This document shows, piece after piece, positions 8,019-17,066 of a stretch of DNA of 64,000 nt. A model generated the notes under the pieces. It was not told where the DNA came from, made no database searches, and was given only the letters and a program-made list of their open reading frames with translations. The first letter of the stretch is position 1, and each line of letters starts with the position of its first letter. The position numbers and the translations under genes were made by a program. The DNA is from Paracoccaceae bacterium (GTDB lineage: Bacteria; Pseudomonadota; Alphaproteobacteria; Rhodobacterales; Rhodobacteraceae), in NCBI GenBank assembly GCA_022448925.1, contig JAKVCP010000002.1:3630-67629 (forward strand). The letters run 5' to 3'.

Positions 8019-9619
8019 TTTGCATCCTGTGGATCATCAAGCCAAGAGCGCAGAATTTCGACCGTTTCACCGCGGCGCTCGGCGATCAGGCCCTTCAGTC
8101 GCTCGACCGGATCCTGAGATCCCTCACCATCCAGTGTGGCAAGCATTGCCTCTGGAGAAGCAGCCATCATGGGCAAATCCTGCAGTTCATCGTTGGTCTC
8201 AATCTCTCCTGTCAGCGCATTCCCGATCTCTGGGTACTCCATCGCATCAGTTTGCAGCGTGCGGTCTTCCGGGGCAGGCAAGGCGGACAGCCCATCCGAA
8301 GGTTGCTTGGACAAAAGTGGGCGCACGACAAAAAGCCCCAAGCCCAATGCGACAAGCCCCAAAACAACCATTTGCGCCAAAGTTTGCCAGTCAAAAAGGC
8401 TTGCCAACCAAGGCGCCGGACTGGCTGCCGTACCGGCAGGCTCTATCACCTCAAATGGCATTGCACGAATCGTGATCGCATCGCCGCGGGCCTCATTGAA
8501 ACCCACAGCTGACGCGACAAGATCACGCAGAGCATCGAGATCCGCTTGAGCAATGGCATTTTCGCCGGTTGTCGCACCATTGACCAGAACGGCAACTGAC
8601 ACACGCCTGATGTCCCCAGGTGCACGTGAAATTTCACGCATGGTTTCAGAAACTTCATAGTTGATTCGCTCACGCGTTTCGCTGCCCTGGCTCGAAGATC
8701 CATCGTTGGCGCCGGTTTCGCCATCTGGCAAATTCGACGCCACAGTTACGGCCCTCGTTTCACCACCTTGATCGCGATTTGAGCGTTCTTCAGTGTCAGT
8801 GCTGATCGCGACCCGTCCCTCTGGATCGAAAAGGCGTTCTCTTATCACCTCGGTTTGGGTAACCGTTTCGACGCTGACCTCCACAACCGCGTTGCCGCGC
8901 CCAACGCGTGCATCAACCAATCGCTGCACCCGGTCACGCAAGCCGTTTGAACGATCACCGCCCAATGGCAAAACGGTTGCCTGGTCATCGCCAGAAACAA
9001 GCTGGCCGCTCGCATCGACAACCGTGACAGAAGCCGGCTGCAATCCGGGGACCGCTGCGGCGACAAGGTGTTTCAAAGCCTTGGCCTGCTCAGCCGTGAA
9101 GGTCGCACCACTTGCAGTTACGACAACGGATGCCGTGGGATTCGCAGACGGCTGAAAGGGGCCTTGGGCACCGTTTGCAATATGCACGCGGGCGGCCGAC
9201 ACATGTGGGCTGGACACAATGGTTCTTGCTAACTCGCCCTCTTTCGCGCGCCAATAGGCTGCATCAAACATCTGCGAGGTGGTGCCGAAGCCACTGAGCG
9301 AATCAAGCAACTCGTAGCCTTGTACGCCGTTTGCTGGAAGACCCTCACTGGCCAGCGTCATGCGCAATTCGTCTCGCTGCGCGCCTTCGACATAAATCGC
9401 GCCGCCGCGCACTTCGTATTGAACAGAACGGCTCTCAAGGGCCTGCACAACATCCCCGGCAGCACCCGGTTCCAGACCCGCATAGAGCAACGAAAATGAA
9501 GGCGCTGTCGCCATACGCGACAAGCCAAGGATCGCCACAAATACAGCAACAGTTGCCGCTATGACGATCACACGCCTCCGTAAGTCCAATGCGGACCAGA
9601 CTTCAATGACCTGATTCAA
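8015..9619 (-). CDS. fliF: Flagellar MS-ring protein FliF
   Basis: FliF forms the membrane ring on which the motor and export gate assemble. The protein has a first membrane helix (RRRVIVIAATVAVFVAILGLSRM), the secretin/TadG-like ring modules (YVEGAQRDELRMTLASEGLP), the ring-3 region and a second membrane helix (MVVLGLVALGLGLFVVRPLL). The C-terminal tail normally binds FliG. The frame is open to 9685, but the TTG at 9619 is preceded by GGAGGT and gives the expected N-terminus LNQVIEVWSALD, 534 residues. The use of TTG is inferred. Confidence 0.93.
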   Translation of the reverse strand: MNQVIEVWSALDLRRRVIVIAATVAVFVAILGLSRMATAPSFSLLYAGLEPGAAGDVVQALESRSVQYEVRGGAIYVEGAQRDELRMTLASEGLPANGVQGYELLDSLSGFGTTSQMFDAAYWRAKEGELARTIVSSPHVSAARVHIANGAQGPFQPSANPTASVVVTASGATFTAEQAKALKHLVAAAVPGLQPASVTVVDASGQLVSGDDQATVLPLGGDRSNGLRDRVQRLVDARVGRGNAVVEVSVETVTQTEVIRERLFDPEGRVAISTDTEERSNRDQGGETRAVTVASNLPDGETGANDGSSSQGSETRERINYEVSETMREISRAPGDIRRVSVAVLVNGATTGENAIAQADLDALRDLVASAVGFNEARGDAITIRAMPFEVIEPAGTAASPAPWLASLFDWQTLAQMVVLGLVALGLGLFVVRPLLSKQPSDGLSALPAPEDRTLQTDAMEYPEIGNALTGEIETNDELQDLPMMAASPEAMLATLDGEGSQDPVERLKGLIAERRGETVEILRSWLDDPQDAK

Positions 9620-9740
9620 TATTACCTCCGACGCGCAAACTTTCTGTTCGGGTCGCAGGCACATTGACAGTGTTTGTTTTAACAATCGGTTAGCTCATGC
9701 CAAGTAAAAATGGCCGTCAGGGAGCAGGAGGTCCCGAACA

Positions 9741-10247
9741 ATGGCTGAAGCTATCAAAGACACAGGATCAGAAGACGTAAAGTCGTCAAAAACACCTTTG
9801 TTTCTTGGCCTTGTGCTTGCTTTGGCGGGCGCAGGCGGGGGGTACCTTGCTGTTAGCTCTGGGCTGATTCCATTTGGATCAACCGCAGACCAGGCAGCTG
9901 CAGACGGCATCGCCTCATCCAACAACACCGCACCTGAACCAATCGGTGATGTTGTCTTTGTTCCGATGCCTCAAATCGTCGTGTCACTTGGTCCCAACGC
10001 CAGAGCAACTCACCTTCGTTTCACGGCACAACTCGAAGTTCCCGAGCCCCATGCAAGCGAAGTTACAAAGATCATTCCGCGGATTGTCGATGTACTCAAT
10101 GACTATCTTCGAGCTCTCGACTCCAGCGATGTGGAGGCCCAGGGCGCTCTTTTCGGCCTACGCTCACAAATGCTGCGCCGAATCCAGATTGTGACCGGGG
10201 AATCACGAGTAAAGGATTTGCTGGTCATGGAATTCGTTTTGAACTGA
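9741..10247 (+). CDS. fliL: Flagellar basal body-associated protein FliL
   Basis: The 168-residue protein has a short cytoplasmic N-terminus, one membrane helix (residues about 22-45) and a periplasmic FliL domain: VFVPMPQIVVSLGPNARATHLRFTAQLEV, with the C-terminal LRSQMLRRIQIVTGESRVKDLLVMEFVLN. FliL forms rings around the stator and supports torque under load. AGGAGG precedes the ATG by eight bases. It is the first gene of the plus-strand unit that contains motE and motA, and is divergent from fliF. Confidence 0.93.
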   Translation: MAEAIKDTGSEDVKSSKTPLFLGLVLALAGAGGGYLAVSSGLIPFGSTADQAAADGIASSNNTAPEPIGDVVFVPMPQIVVSLGPNARATHLRFTAQLEVPEPHASEVTKIIPRIVDVLNDYLRALDSSDVEAQGALFGLRSQMLRRIQIVTGESRVKDLLVMEFVLN

Positions 10248-10260
10248 AGAGGGGACTCCC

Positions 10261-10623
10261 TTGAACTTGATTGCCGATATCTTGCTGGTTGCAGGCGCAC
10301 TGGGAGCCGGTTTTTACTGCTATATCCTGGCGCGGCGCCTGAGTCGTTTCACCGATCTTGAAAAGGGTGTCGGTGGGGCAGTTGCGGTACTATCCGCCCA
10401 GGTGGACGACCTGAACAAAGCTCTGAAGTCCGCGCAAGCGACTGCTGATACGTCGACTGGATCGCTAAAGGACATGACAGAACGCGCCGAGGATGTTGCG
10501 CGTCGACTGGAGTTAATGGTCGCCTCGATGCATGATCTACCAAGTGATCCGCCAGACAGCAGCGACACGCAGCAAGAGGAACCAGTATTTGTCAGGCATC
10601 CGAAAGCCGGTGGCGCGCGATGA
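10261..10623 (+). CDS. Unrecognised membrane-anchored coiled-coil protein in the stator operon
   Basis: The 120-residue protein has one N-terminal membrane helix (LIADILLVAGALGAGFYCYILA), then a predicted helical/coiled-coil region rich in Ala, Asp and Leu, and a disordered acidic tail. The start is TTG preceded by GAGGGGACTCCC. It ends in a four-base overlap with the motE-like gene, and the fliL stop is 13 bases upstream, so it belongs to the flagellar operon. I do not recognise the family. A stator or basal-body accessory role is only an inference from position. Confidence 0.75.
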   Translation: MNLIADILLVAGALGAGFYCYILARRLSRFTDLEKGVGGAVAVLSAQVDDLNKALKSAQATADTSTGSLKDMTERAEDVARRLELMVASMHDLPSDPPDSSDTQQEEPVFVRHPKAGGAR

Positions 10624-11204
10624 CCCGTCGGCCTCACAAAAAACCCCGTGGAGCACTGGCATTGATTGCTGGCCTTTTGGTTTTGTCAGCATTTATTCGC
10701 ATTGGACTGAGGGCAGGCGAAGCCATTGCCAGTCAACCAGAGTCTGCCGCTATACATGATCCTGTGACAAGCGCCCCTCTGGTCTGCGACACGCCCGAAG
10801 ACTACAATACCGTGATAGCGCTCATGAAAACGCGGGAAGAGCGTCTAGACCAAACTGAGCGTGATCTGGAAGTACGACTTAAAGCTTTAAATATTGCGGA
10901 ACAACAGATCGAAGATCGAATAGCACTTCTTGAAACAACAGAGCAAAAGCTTCGGCAAACGATCGAGTTGGCGAAGGGCGCAGCCGAAGAAGACGTTACA
11001 CGTCTGACTGACGTATATGCCCGGATGAAGCCAAAGCAGGCTGCAGCGCTGTTTGAGGAAATGGCACCGGATTTCGCCGCAGGTTTCCTAGCGCGTATGC
11101 CGGCGGATGCCGCAGCGGCCATTATGGCTGGCATGACTCCGCAGTCCGCTTATACGCTAAGTGTCGTATTGGCCGGCAGAAATGCAAAAGTTCCAAAAGA
11201 ATGA
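10620..11204 (+). CDS. MotE-like periplasmic chaperone (MgtE N-domain fold)
   Basis: The 194-residue protein has an N-terminal signal or membrane segment (GALALIAGLLVLSAFIRIGL), a long coiled coil (about 70-130) and a C-terminal MgtE-intracellular-N-like domain, VYARMKPKQAAALFEEMAPDFAAGFLARMPADAAAAIMAGM. This layout matches MotE of rhizobia, a periplasmic chaperone that protects the stator protein MotC. No canonical motC sits here, but a 702-residue exported protein of unknown family lies two genes downstream and is a candidate client. Its ATG overlaps the previous stop codon. Confidence 0.82.
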   Translation: MTRRPHKKPRGALALIAGLLVLSAFIRIGLRAGEAIASQPESAAIHDPVTSAPLVCDTPEDYNTVIALMKTREERLDQTERDLEVRLKALNIAEQQIEDRIALLETTEQKLRQTIELAKGAAEEDVTRLTDVYARMKPKQAAALFEEMAPDFAAGFLARMPADAAAAIMAGMTPQSAYTLSVVLAGRNAKVPKE

Positions 11205-11245
11205 TAGCGGTCCTGAGCGAATCTTAAGGGTTTCGCGGCAAACCT

Positions 11246-11261
11246 TGGTGGGAAACCACCA
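11246..11261 (+). promoter_or_regulatory. Hairpin abutting the motA start codon
   Basis: TGGTGG, GAAA tetraloop, CCACCA ends on the first base of the ATG at 11261. The only G-rich bases near the ATG are within the stem, so the hairpin could hide the ribosome site or enforce use of the second ATG at 11273. Confidence 0.4.
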
Positions 11262-12142
11262 TGGGGCAAAATATGTTCGGACTTATCGGAATAGTCATCA
11301 TTTTCGCGATGGTCTTTGGCGGCTACCTCTTATCTGGGGGTAAACTCAGCATCATCTTGAAATCATTACCTTTTGAAATGATGATGATTGGCGGCGCTGC
11401 CACTGGCGCTTTCCTGATCAGTAACAGTGTTTCAACAGTGAAACACGCTTCAAAAGATATCGTCAAGGTTTTCAAAGGACCAAAATGGTCAGCCTCTGAC
11501 TTCAAGGATTTGCTCTGCCTGTTGTTTGAATTGATTCACTTGTCACGTATCAATCCAGTGGCGATCGAAGAACATATTGAAGACGCCCAAAACTCCAGAA
11601 TTTTTCAAAAATATCCTAAAATTCTAAAGGATGAAGAAGCAATCGCACTTGTATGCGACACGCTGCGGTCGGCATCTATGAACTACGATGACCCCCATCA
11701 GGTCGAAGAGGTTCTTGAAAAACGGCTTGAAACATCCACGCATCATGCCATGCATTCAAGTCACGCACTTCAAACAGTAGCCGATGCACTGCCGGCACTT
11801 GGAATCGTTGCAGCAGTTCTTGGCGTGATCAAGACTATGGGCTCCATCGACCAACCGCCCGAAGTTCTAGGAAAACTGATTGGAGGTGCCCTTGTTGGCA
11901 CCTTCCTTGGGGTTTTTCTCGCTTATGGAATGGTTGGTCCCTTCGCGACACGTCTAAAGGGCATAGTCGAAGACGAGGCCCATTTTTATCAATTGATCCG
12001 AGAGGTCCTCGTGGCCAATCTGTACAATCATGCAACGAATATATGCATCGAAGTAGGGCGCCAAAATACACCGGCCGAACTCCGCCCATCTTTTGAAGAT
12101 CTAGAAGACTCTTTGAAATCAATCAAACAGGCAGCCGCATGA
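11261..12142 (+). CDS. motA: Flagellar motor stator protein MotA
   Basis: The 293-residue protein has the MotA arrangement of four membrane helices: two at the N-terminus (IGIVIIFAMVFGGYLL and FEMMMIGGAATGAFLI), a large cytoplasmic loop with conserved charged residues, and two near residues 180-235 (ALPALGIVAAVLGVIKTMG, IGGALVGTFLGVFLAYGMVGP). With MotB it forms the proton-driven stator. MotB is not encoded in the window. The start may be the ATG at 11261 or the one at 11273 (MFGLIGIV); the second fits homologous N-termini. Confidence 0.95.
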   Translation: MGQNMFGLIGIVIIFAMVFGGYLLSGGKLSIILKSLPFEMMMIGGAATGAFLISNSVSTVKHASKDIVKVFKGPKWSASDFKDLLCLLFELIHLSRINPVAIEEHIEDAQNSRIFQKYPKILKDEEAIALVCDTLRSASMNYDDPHQVEEVLEKRLETSTHHAMHSSHALQTVADALPALGIVAAVLGVIKTMGSIDQPPEVLGKLIGGALVGTFLGVFLAYGMVGPFATRLKGIVEDEAHFYQLIREVLVANLYNHATNICIEVGRQNTPAELRPSFEDLEDSLKSIKQAAA

Positions 12143-14247
12143 TGCGATTTTGTTTTTGTCTTGCTTTCGGAGTCGTTCTTGCTTCTGCCGCATCTGCTGA
12201 AGACGTGACAATAAGAGGCGGCGAGCACAATGGATTCACCAGACTTGTTTTGAGCGCTTCAGAAGACTTTGAATGGTCTGAACGTAAAACCGCAAATCAA
12301 CGCTTTGAAATTCGTTTACCCAAATCGTTTCGACTTAATCTTAACGAAGCTTTCTCTCGGATTTCGCGTGCACGGGTTGCAGAATTGGTTGCTGTGGACA
12401 GGGCCACTTTGCAGATTTCCCTCGCATGCGATTGTCCTGTGCGCATTGAAGACGTTGGGAGGGGGTTGGTGGCTATTGATGTGCTTGACCGTCGCGCAAG
12501 CCTTTTGAGCCTTGCTGCGGTTAGGCCCGTTGCGAGGCCGATACCCAAACAGTCACGTCAAATCGCAGCCCCGGAACTTCCACTTGTGTTCGGTCACCGA
12601 GACCTAAGGTCAACCATACCTAAAGCTGTAGCGCTTCAACTGGATTCGCTTCTTACGGTCGCCACACCAAAAGCTGAAACATTTCAAGATGACCTTATCG
12701 TACAACTTTCAGAAGCTGTGGCAGAGGGCGTTCTTTCAGCCAACGCACCTTTGGTCGATCTCAATAGGGCTAAAAACATCAAGCCTGAAAAACTTGACAA
12801 AGAAAAGACCAATGCACAGCCACTAACAGGGTGTCTTCCTTCATCTTCTTTGAAAATTCATGATTGGTCGACCAAAGACAGTTTCGTCAGCCAACTTGCT
12901 TACTTGCGGGGCAAGCAAGCATCCCAATTTGAGGGCTTGCATGACGCAGATCTCACACAACTTGTACAGCTGTATCTTCATTTTGGCATGGGGGCTGAGG
13001 CGCGCTTGATTACAAACGAGCATACTCTGGAAGGTGCCGTAATATACAATGCGATTGCCGCTATTTTTGATGGCAAGCCCGAAGCTTCCTTCATGGCATT
13101 TGGTGCTCAAACCAGTTGTGAAACACATGCAGCATTGTGGGGTATTCTATCGCAACCTGACGATGCAAAAATTGACTTTGTAAGTGAGATATCTGTGTTG
13201 GGTGCCTTCGATCATCTGCCTGATCACTTGCGCAGGATTGTCGCCCCTGAGTTGGTGCGCAAGCTTTCCAAATGGGGTTTCAAACCAGCAGCCCAGGCAA
13301 TTTTGACCCGAATGTCACGCATGAGCGAGGAGTTCGCTCCAGAACTTGAACTATCTGCCGCTGCACTCTTGAGCAAAAATCAAAAACAAGACCAAGCCCA
13401 GCTTATTTTAAAAGAGTTGGCACGTCACAGTGACGGCGTTTCCGCGGAAGCACTAAACGCTCTTATAGCAGGCGGTTTCGATCCTGACCCAGAGGTAGAT
13501 GCTGATCTGATTGCGCTGGCAACGGCGCACGCCACCGAGCGAAGAAATACGTCCTCAGCACAGGATGCCATGTTTACAGATCTTATATCCGCGTTGCGCG
13601 CAAACGAGTTTGAACGCGCTTTTCAGGGTATCCAGGACAACAATGTCCAGTCTGAAAAAGTGTTGAACGAAGCCTTGCTGAGAGTCTCACAAGACGCTGA
13701 TCCCGCGCGCTTTCTCCGCCATATTGAACTGTGGAGACAGGACAATGGGCCAAAGCCTGCACCAAAGGCTGCAGCAGCGGCAGCGCGCCGACTCCTGGAT
13801 CTTGGCTTTCCTGAGCTCGCCATCCAAATAGTTGCAACGTCCGATGCGGACCCAGAGGAGCGAGAACTCAAACTTTTGCTGGCCGAGGCTCATCTTGCTC
13901 TTGGTGCCCCTGAAGAGGCCGAGCTCGCTTTGATTGGCTTGAGTGGGCAGAGTGCAGACGCCCTTCGATCCAGGATTCGCGCAGCAATGGGCGATCATGC
14001 TTATGTTGTTAATACCACTTCAGAGGTGGCACCAGCCTTCCAAAACAGATCAGCCTTTCTTGCTGAGGATTGGGCGCGTCTCATGACGGCTGACGCAGGG
14101 ATCTTGAGTGACTTTGCATCCTGGGCTGCCTCCGACGTCCCTGATGACGACGACTTGACCCTCAGATCTGCGCAAACCCAACTGACCAACAGCGCTGTTG
14201 CGCGCGAGCAGCTTGGCGCATTGCTAAATTTGACTCGGATCGACTGA
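12139..14247 (+). CDS. Large exported protein of unknown family beside motA
   Basis: The 702-residue protein has a signal peptide (MMRFCFCLAFGVVLASAASAED). Residues about 24-115 (VTIRGGEHNGFTRLVLSASEDFEW..RFEIRLPKSF) resemble an AMIN-type beta module, a periplasmic fold in cell-wall and secretin proteins. The rest, from about 300 on, is alanine- and leucine-rich helix typical of TPR/Sel1-like solenoids, for example LAEAHLALGAPEEAELALIGLSG. It overlaps the motA stop by four bases. By position and export it could be a stator or basal-body partner comparable to rhizobial MotC, but I see no direct sequence match. Codon use has more A/T in places than the neighbouring genes. Confidence 0.8.
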   Translation: MMRFCFCLAFGVVLASAASAEDVTIRGGEHNGFTRLVLSASEDFEWSERKTANQRFEIRLPKSFRLNLNEAFSRISRARVAELVAVDRATLQISLACDCPVRIEDVGRGLVAIDVLDRRASLLSLAAVRPVARPIPKQSRQIAAPELPLVFGHRDLRSTIPKAVALQLDSLLTVATPKAETFQDDLIVQLSEAVAEGVLSANAPLVDLNRAKNIKPEKLDKEKTNAQPLTGCLPSSSLKIHDWSTKDSFVSQLAYLRGKQASQFEGLHDADLTQLVQLYLHFGMGAEARLITNEHTLEGAVIYNAIAAIFDGKPEASFMAFGAQTSCETHAALWGILSQPDDAKIDFVSEISVLGAFDHLPDHLRRIVAPELVRKLSKWGFKPAAQAILTRMSRMSEEFAPELELSAAALLSKNQKQDQAQLILKELARHSDGVSAEALNALIAGGFDPDPEVDADLIALATAHATERRNTSSAQDAMFTDLISALRANEFERAFQGIQDNNVQSEKVLNEALLRVSQDADPARFLRHIELWRQDNGPKPAPKAAAAAARRLLDLGFPELAIQIVATSDADPEERELKLLLAEAHLALGAPEEAELALIGLSGQSADALRSRIRAAMGDHAYVVNTTSEVAPAFQNRSAFLAEDWARLMTADAGILSDFASWAASDVPDDDDLTLRSAQTQLTNSAVAREQLGALLNLTRID

Positions 14248-14322
14248 CCAAGCGGATGTGAACAATTTTGCAAGCATTGGACGTGTACAAGGTAAAAATA
14301 CTGAATGGCGGCGGAGGACAGA

Positions 14323-14985
14323 ATGTCCCTTTCGATCCTGGCTCTTGCCTTTTTGCTTTGGACCTCCATCGCGATGGCACCAGCATTTGCAACGACTTGC
14401 GACTCAGCTGCGGAAGCCGCGGCCCGGCGGCATGAGATTCCCATACGCTTGTTAAAAGCCCTCGCAAGGGTTGAGACCGGGCGCACAATCAAAGGACATT
14501 TCCAGCCATGGCCTTGGGCGGTCAACCTTGAGGGGCGCGGGTCCTGGTTTCCCAGTCGCGCGGCGGCCTTTGCGTTTCTTCATGCAGCGCAATCGCAAGG
14601 TCAGCGGAATTTTGATGTTGGGTGTTTTCAAATCAACAATCTATGGCATGGCGCAGCATTTGGCGGGATCGACGATATGCTTGATCCATCACAAAACGCC
14701 GATTACGCAGCGAGGTTTTTAAAAAGTCTCTATGAGGAAACCGGCTCATGGGACACGGCGATCGGTCACTTTCACAGCCGTACGCCTGAAAAGGCTGCGC
14801 AGTATAAAACGCGCTTTGACTTGGTCTATGCAAAGCTTCCCGCAGATATTGACATGGTTCAACAGTCCCAAAGGCTTACATTTTTTGACAGCGGTGGGTC
14901 CGTAACCGGCGGGTCTCTTGTTCCCTTGTCCTCAAGAGGCATGCGGTTTTTCACCTCGGCGCAACCACTTTTCGGATCCCAATAA
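14323..14985 (+). CDS. Lytic transglycosylase (SLT domain) of the flagellar cluster
   Basis: The protein has a signal peptide (about residues 1-25, ending APAFATTC) followed by an SLT domain: EIPIRLLKALARVETGR with the predicted catalytic glutamate, NFDVGCFQINNLWHG, and the substrate-groove segment AIGHFHSRTPEKAAQYKTRF. In alphaproteobacteria a flagellar transglycosylase (SltF type) opens peptidoglycan for the rod. I chose the ATG at 14323 because GGAGGA lies just before it; an upstream ATG at 14305 has no such site. The stop overlaps the flhA start by one base (TAATG). Confidence 0.88.
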   Translation: MSLSILALAFLLWTSIAMAPAFATTCDSAAEAAARRHEIPIRLLKALARVETGRTIKGHFQPWPWAVNLEGRGSWFPSRAAAFAFLHAAQSQGQRNFDVGCFQINNLWHGAAFGGIDDMLDPSQNADYAARFLKSLYEETGSWDTAIGHFHSRTPEKAAQYKTRFDLVYAKLPADIDMVQQSQRLTFFDSGGSVTGGSLVPLSSRGMRFFTSAQPLFGSQ

Positions 14986-17066
14986 TGAGTGCGCTAGACG
15001 GAATTCTTCGACCCACTGTACTTCTGGCAATCGCCCTAATGGCGATTATCGTAATGATGATTCTGCCTGTGCCCGCATGGGTACTGGACATCGGTCTTGC
15101 CGCATCTTTCTCGCTTGCCATCTTGATTTTTACAGTCACGCTATTTGTAGAAAGGCCGCTAGATTTCTCGGCATTTCCAACAATTTTGCTTGCGTCGCTG
15201 ATGTTGCGTTTGTCGTTGAATGTTTCATCCACGAAGCTGATCATCGGAGAAGGACATACGGGCCCCCATGCTGCTGGAAACGTCATCGAGGGATTCGCTG
15301 AATTTGTAATGGGGGGAAGCATCTTCCTTGGTCTGGTTGTCTTTGGCGTCTTGATGATTGTCAACTTTGCGGTGATCACAAAAGGGGCGACCAGAATGGC
15401 CGAAGTCGGTGCACGCTTTGCACTGGACGCCATGCCTGGAAAGCAATTGGCCATTGATAGTGACGTGTCTGCCGGGGCCATTGATCACGATGAAGCGCGC
15501 CGCCGGCGCGAGCTGGAGCAACAGGAAACCACCTTTTTCGGATCACTGGACGGTGCATCCAAATTCGTGAAAGGGGACGCAGTTGCCGGGCTTCTGATCA
15601 CATTGTTGAATCTTGTCATGGGCATGATCATGGGTGTAGCGGTGCATGGCATGCCCTTTGGTGCTGCATTTGAAACCTATGCGATCCTCACAGTCGGTGA
15701 TGGACTGGTGTCCCAGATTCCAGCCGTGATCATCTCGATTGCGTCGGCGTTGTTGTTGTCTCGAGGTGGCGCACAGGGATCCACGGATTTGGCAATCGTT
15801 GCACAATTGGGACGATACCCTGCGGCGATTGCGACAGTGGCTGTGCTTATGGCGCTGTTCGCTCTTGTACCCGGTCTGCCCTTTGTGCCGTTCCTTGCCG
15901 GCGCTCTTGTGTTGGGTGGCGCCGCGCTGGCTACCAGCCGAGCGCAGACAAATCAGACGGAACAGGCAAACAAGGATCTGCCAGAACCTGAGGCGCAGTC
16001 CAACAAAATCTTGGCAGATGTGCTCGACCTCGACGACATCCATGTCGAATTTGCTCCGGATCTGGTCAACATGGTGCTGGATCCGGGTACAGGTTTGGAT
16101 GTGCGTATTTCAAATATGCGATCGCATGTTGCCTCGGCTTTCGGGGTTATCATGCCAGAAATTCGCCTGACAGATGAGGCGGGACTGCCAACAGGCACAT
16201 ACGTTGTGCGTATACATGGGGTCGAAGTCGCCCGAGGCGTCTTGCATGCAGATCTGATTCTGATGCTAACCCCAGAAGCTCCTACAGCCTTGCCATCCGG
16301 CCAGGACGTAAGCGAACCAGTCTACGGAGCGCCAGCGCGTTGGATCACCCCCGACACCCGGGATCAGGCGGCGCTGGCCGGCGTGACAATCGTGACGCCA
16401 GCCGAGGTTCTGGCAACCCATATCCTGGAAATCACAAAGCGGAACTTCAGCCGCCTTCTAACGCTCAAAGCCCTGCGAAGGTTGCTGGACGAAATGACAC
16501 AATTGTCCGATTCCAGTCGTGCGGAGGCCAACCGCAGGCTTCTTGACACACTGATCCCAGACCGTGTCCCGATGGAAAGCCTCCATGCCGTCTTGCGCCT
16601 CCTGCTGGAAGAGCAGGTGTCAATTCGCAACTTGCCCCTGATCCTGGAAGCTATCGCCGAAGCGCGAACTGTGACCAGTCAGCCTGATGCGATCTGCGAA
16701 CATGTTCGCCAAAGGCTTGGCTTTCAGATTGTCGCAACCCTGCGACGAGACGACGGCACAATCCCGTTGCTGCAACTGGCGCCCGAATGGGAAGAGACGT
16801 TTCAAACATTCCAGATCGAGACCGACCGCGGAGGTTTGGATGTCGCTCTGCCACCCGACGCTTTCGAGCGCCTGACAAGCCAGGTGGCAACCGAAGTATC
16901 AGAACTTGGCGCGAAAGGAATTTCTCCTGCTGTTGTGACGTCTGCCCGCAGGCGACGGTTCATACGAACAATGGTGGCTGCCAAGGGCATATCCGCTCCG
17001 GTTCTTTCCTTTGAGGAAATAGGTGTCGATGCAAAGCCCAGTCTGGTTGGAGTCGTTGCTGCATGA
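14985..17066 (+). CDS. flhA: Flagellar export protein FlhA
   Basis: The 693-residue protein is complete. The N-terminal half has eight predicted membrane helices, with the FHIPEP-type conserved blocks FVERPLDFSAFPTILLASLMLRLSLNVSSTKLIIGEGH and GARFALDAMPGKQLAIDSDVSAGAIDHDEARRRR. The C-terminal half (about 330-693) is the cytoplasmic ring that receives chaperone-substrate complexes. It is the proton-coupled core of the flagellar type III secretion machine. Its end overlaps fliR (ATGA), so flhA-fliR-flhB are translationally coupled. Confidence 0.97.
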   Translation: MSALDGILRPTVLLAIALMAIIVMMILPVPAWVLDIGLAASFSLAILIFTVTLFVERPLDFSAFPTILLASLMLRLSLNVSSTKLIIGEGHTGPHAAGNVIEGFAEFVMGGSIFLGLVVFGVLMIVNFAVITKGATRMAEVGARFALDAMPGKQLAIDSDVSAGAIDHDEARRRRELEQQETTFFGSLDGASKFVKGDAVAGLLITLLNLVMGMIMGVAVHGMPFGAAFETYAILTVGDGLVSQIPAVIISIASALLLSRGGAQGSTDLAIVAQLGRYPAAIATVAVLMALFALVPGLPFVPFLAGALVLGGAALATSRAQTNQTEQANKDLPEPEAQSNKILADVLDLDDIHVEFAPDLVNMVLDPGTGLDVRISNMRSHVASAFGVIMPEIRLTDEAGLPTGTYVVRIHGVEVARGVLHADLILMLTPEAPTALPSGQDVSEPVYGAPARWITPDTRDQAALAGVTIVTPAEVLATHILEITKRNFSRLLTLKALRRLLDEMTQLSDSSRAEANRRLLDTLIPDRVPMESLHAVLRLLLEEQVSIRNLPLILEAIAEARTVTSQPDAICEHVRQRLGFQIVATLRRDDGTIPLLQLAPEWEETFQTFQIETDRGGLDVALPPDAFERLTSQVATEVSELGAKGISPAVVTSARRRRFIRTMVAAKGISAPVLSFEEIGVDAKPSLVGVVAA

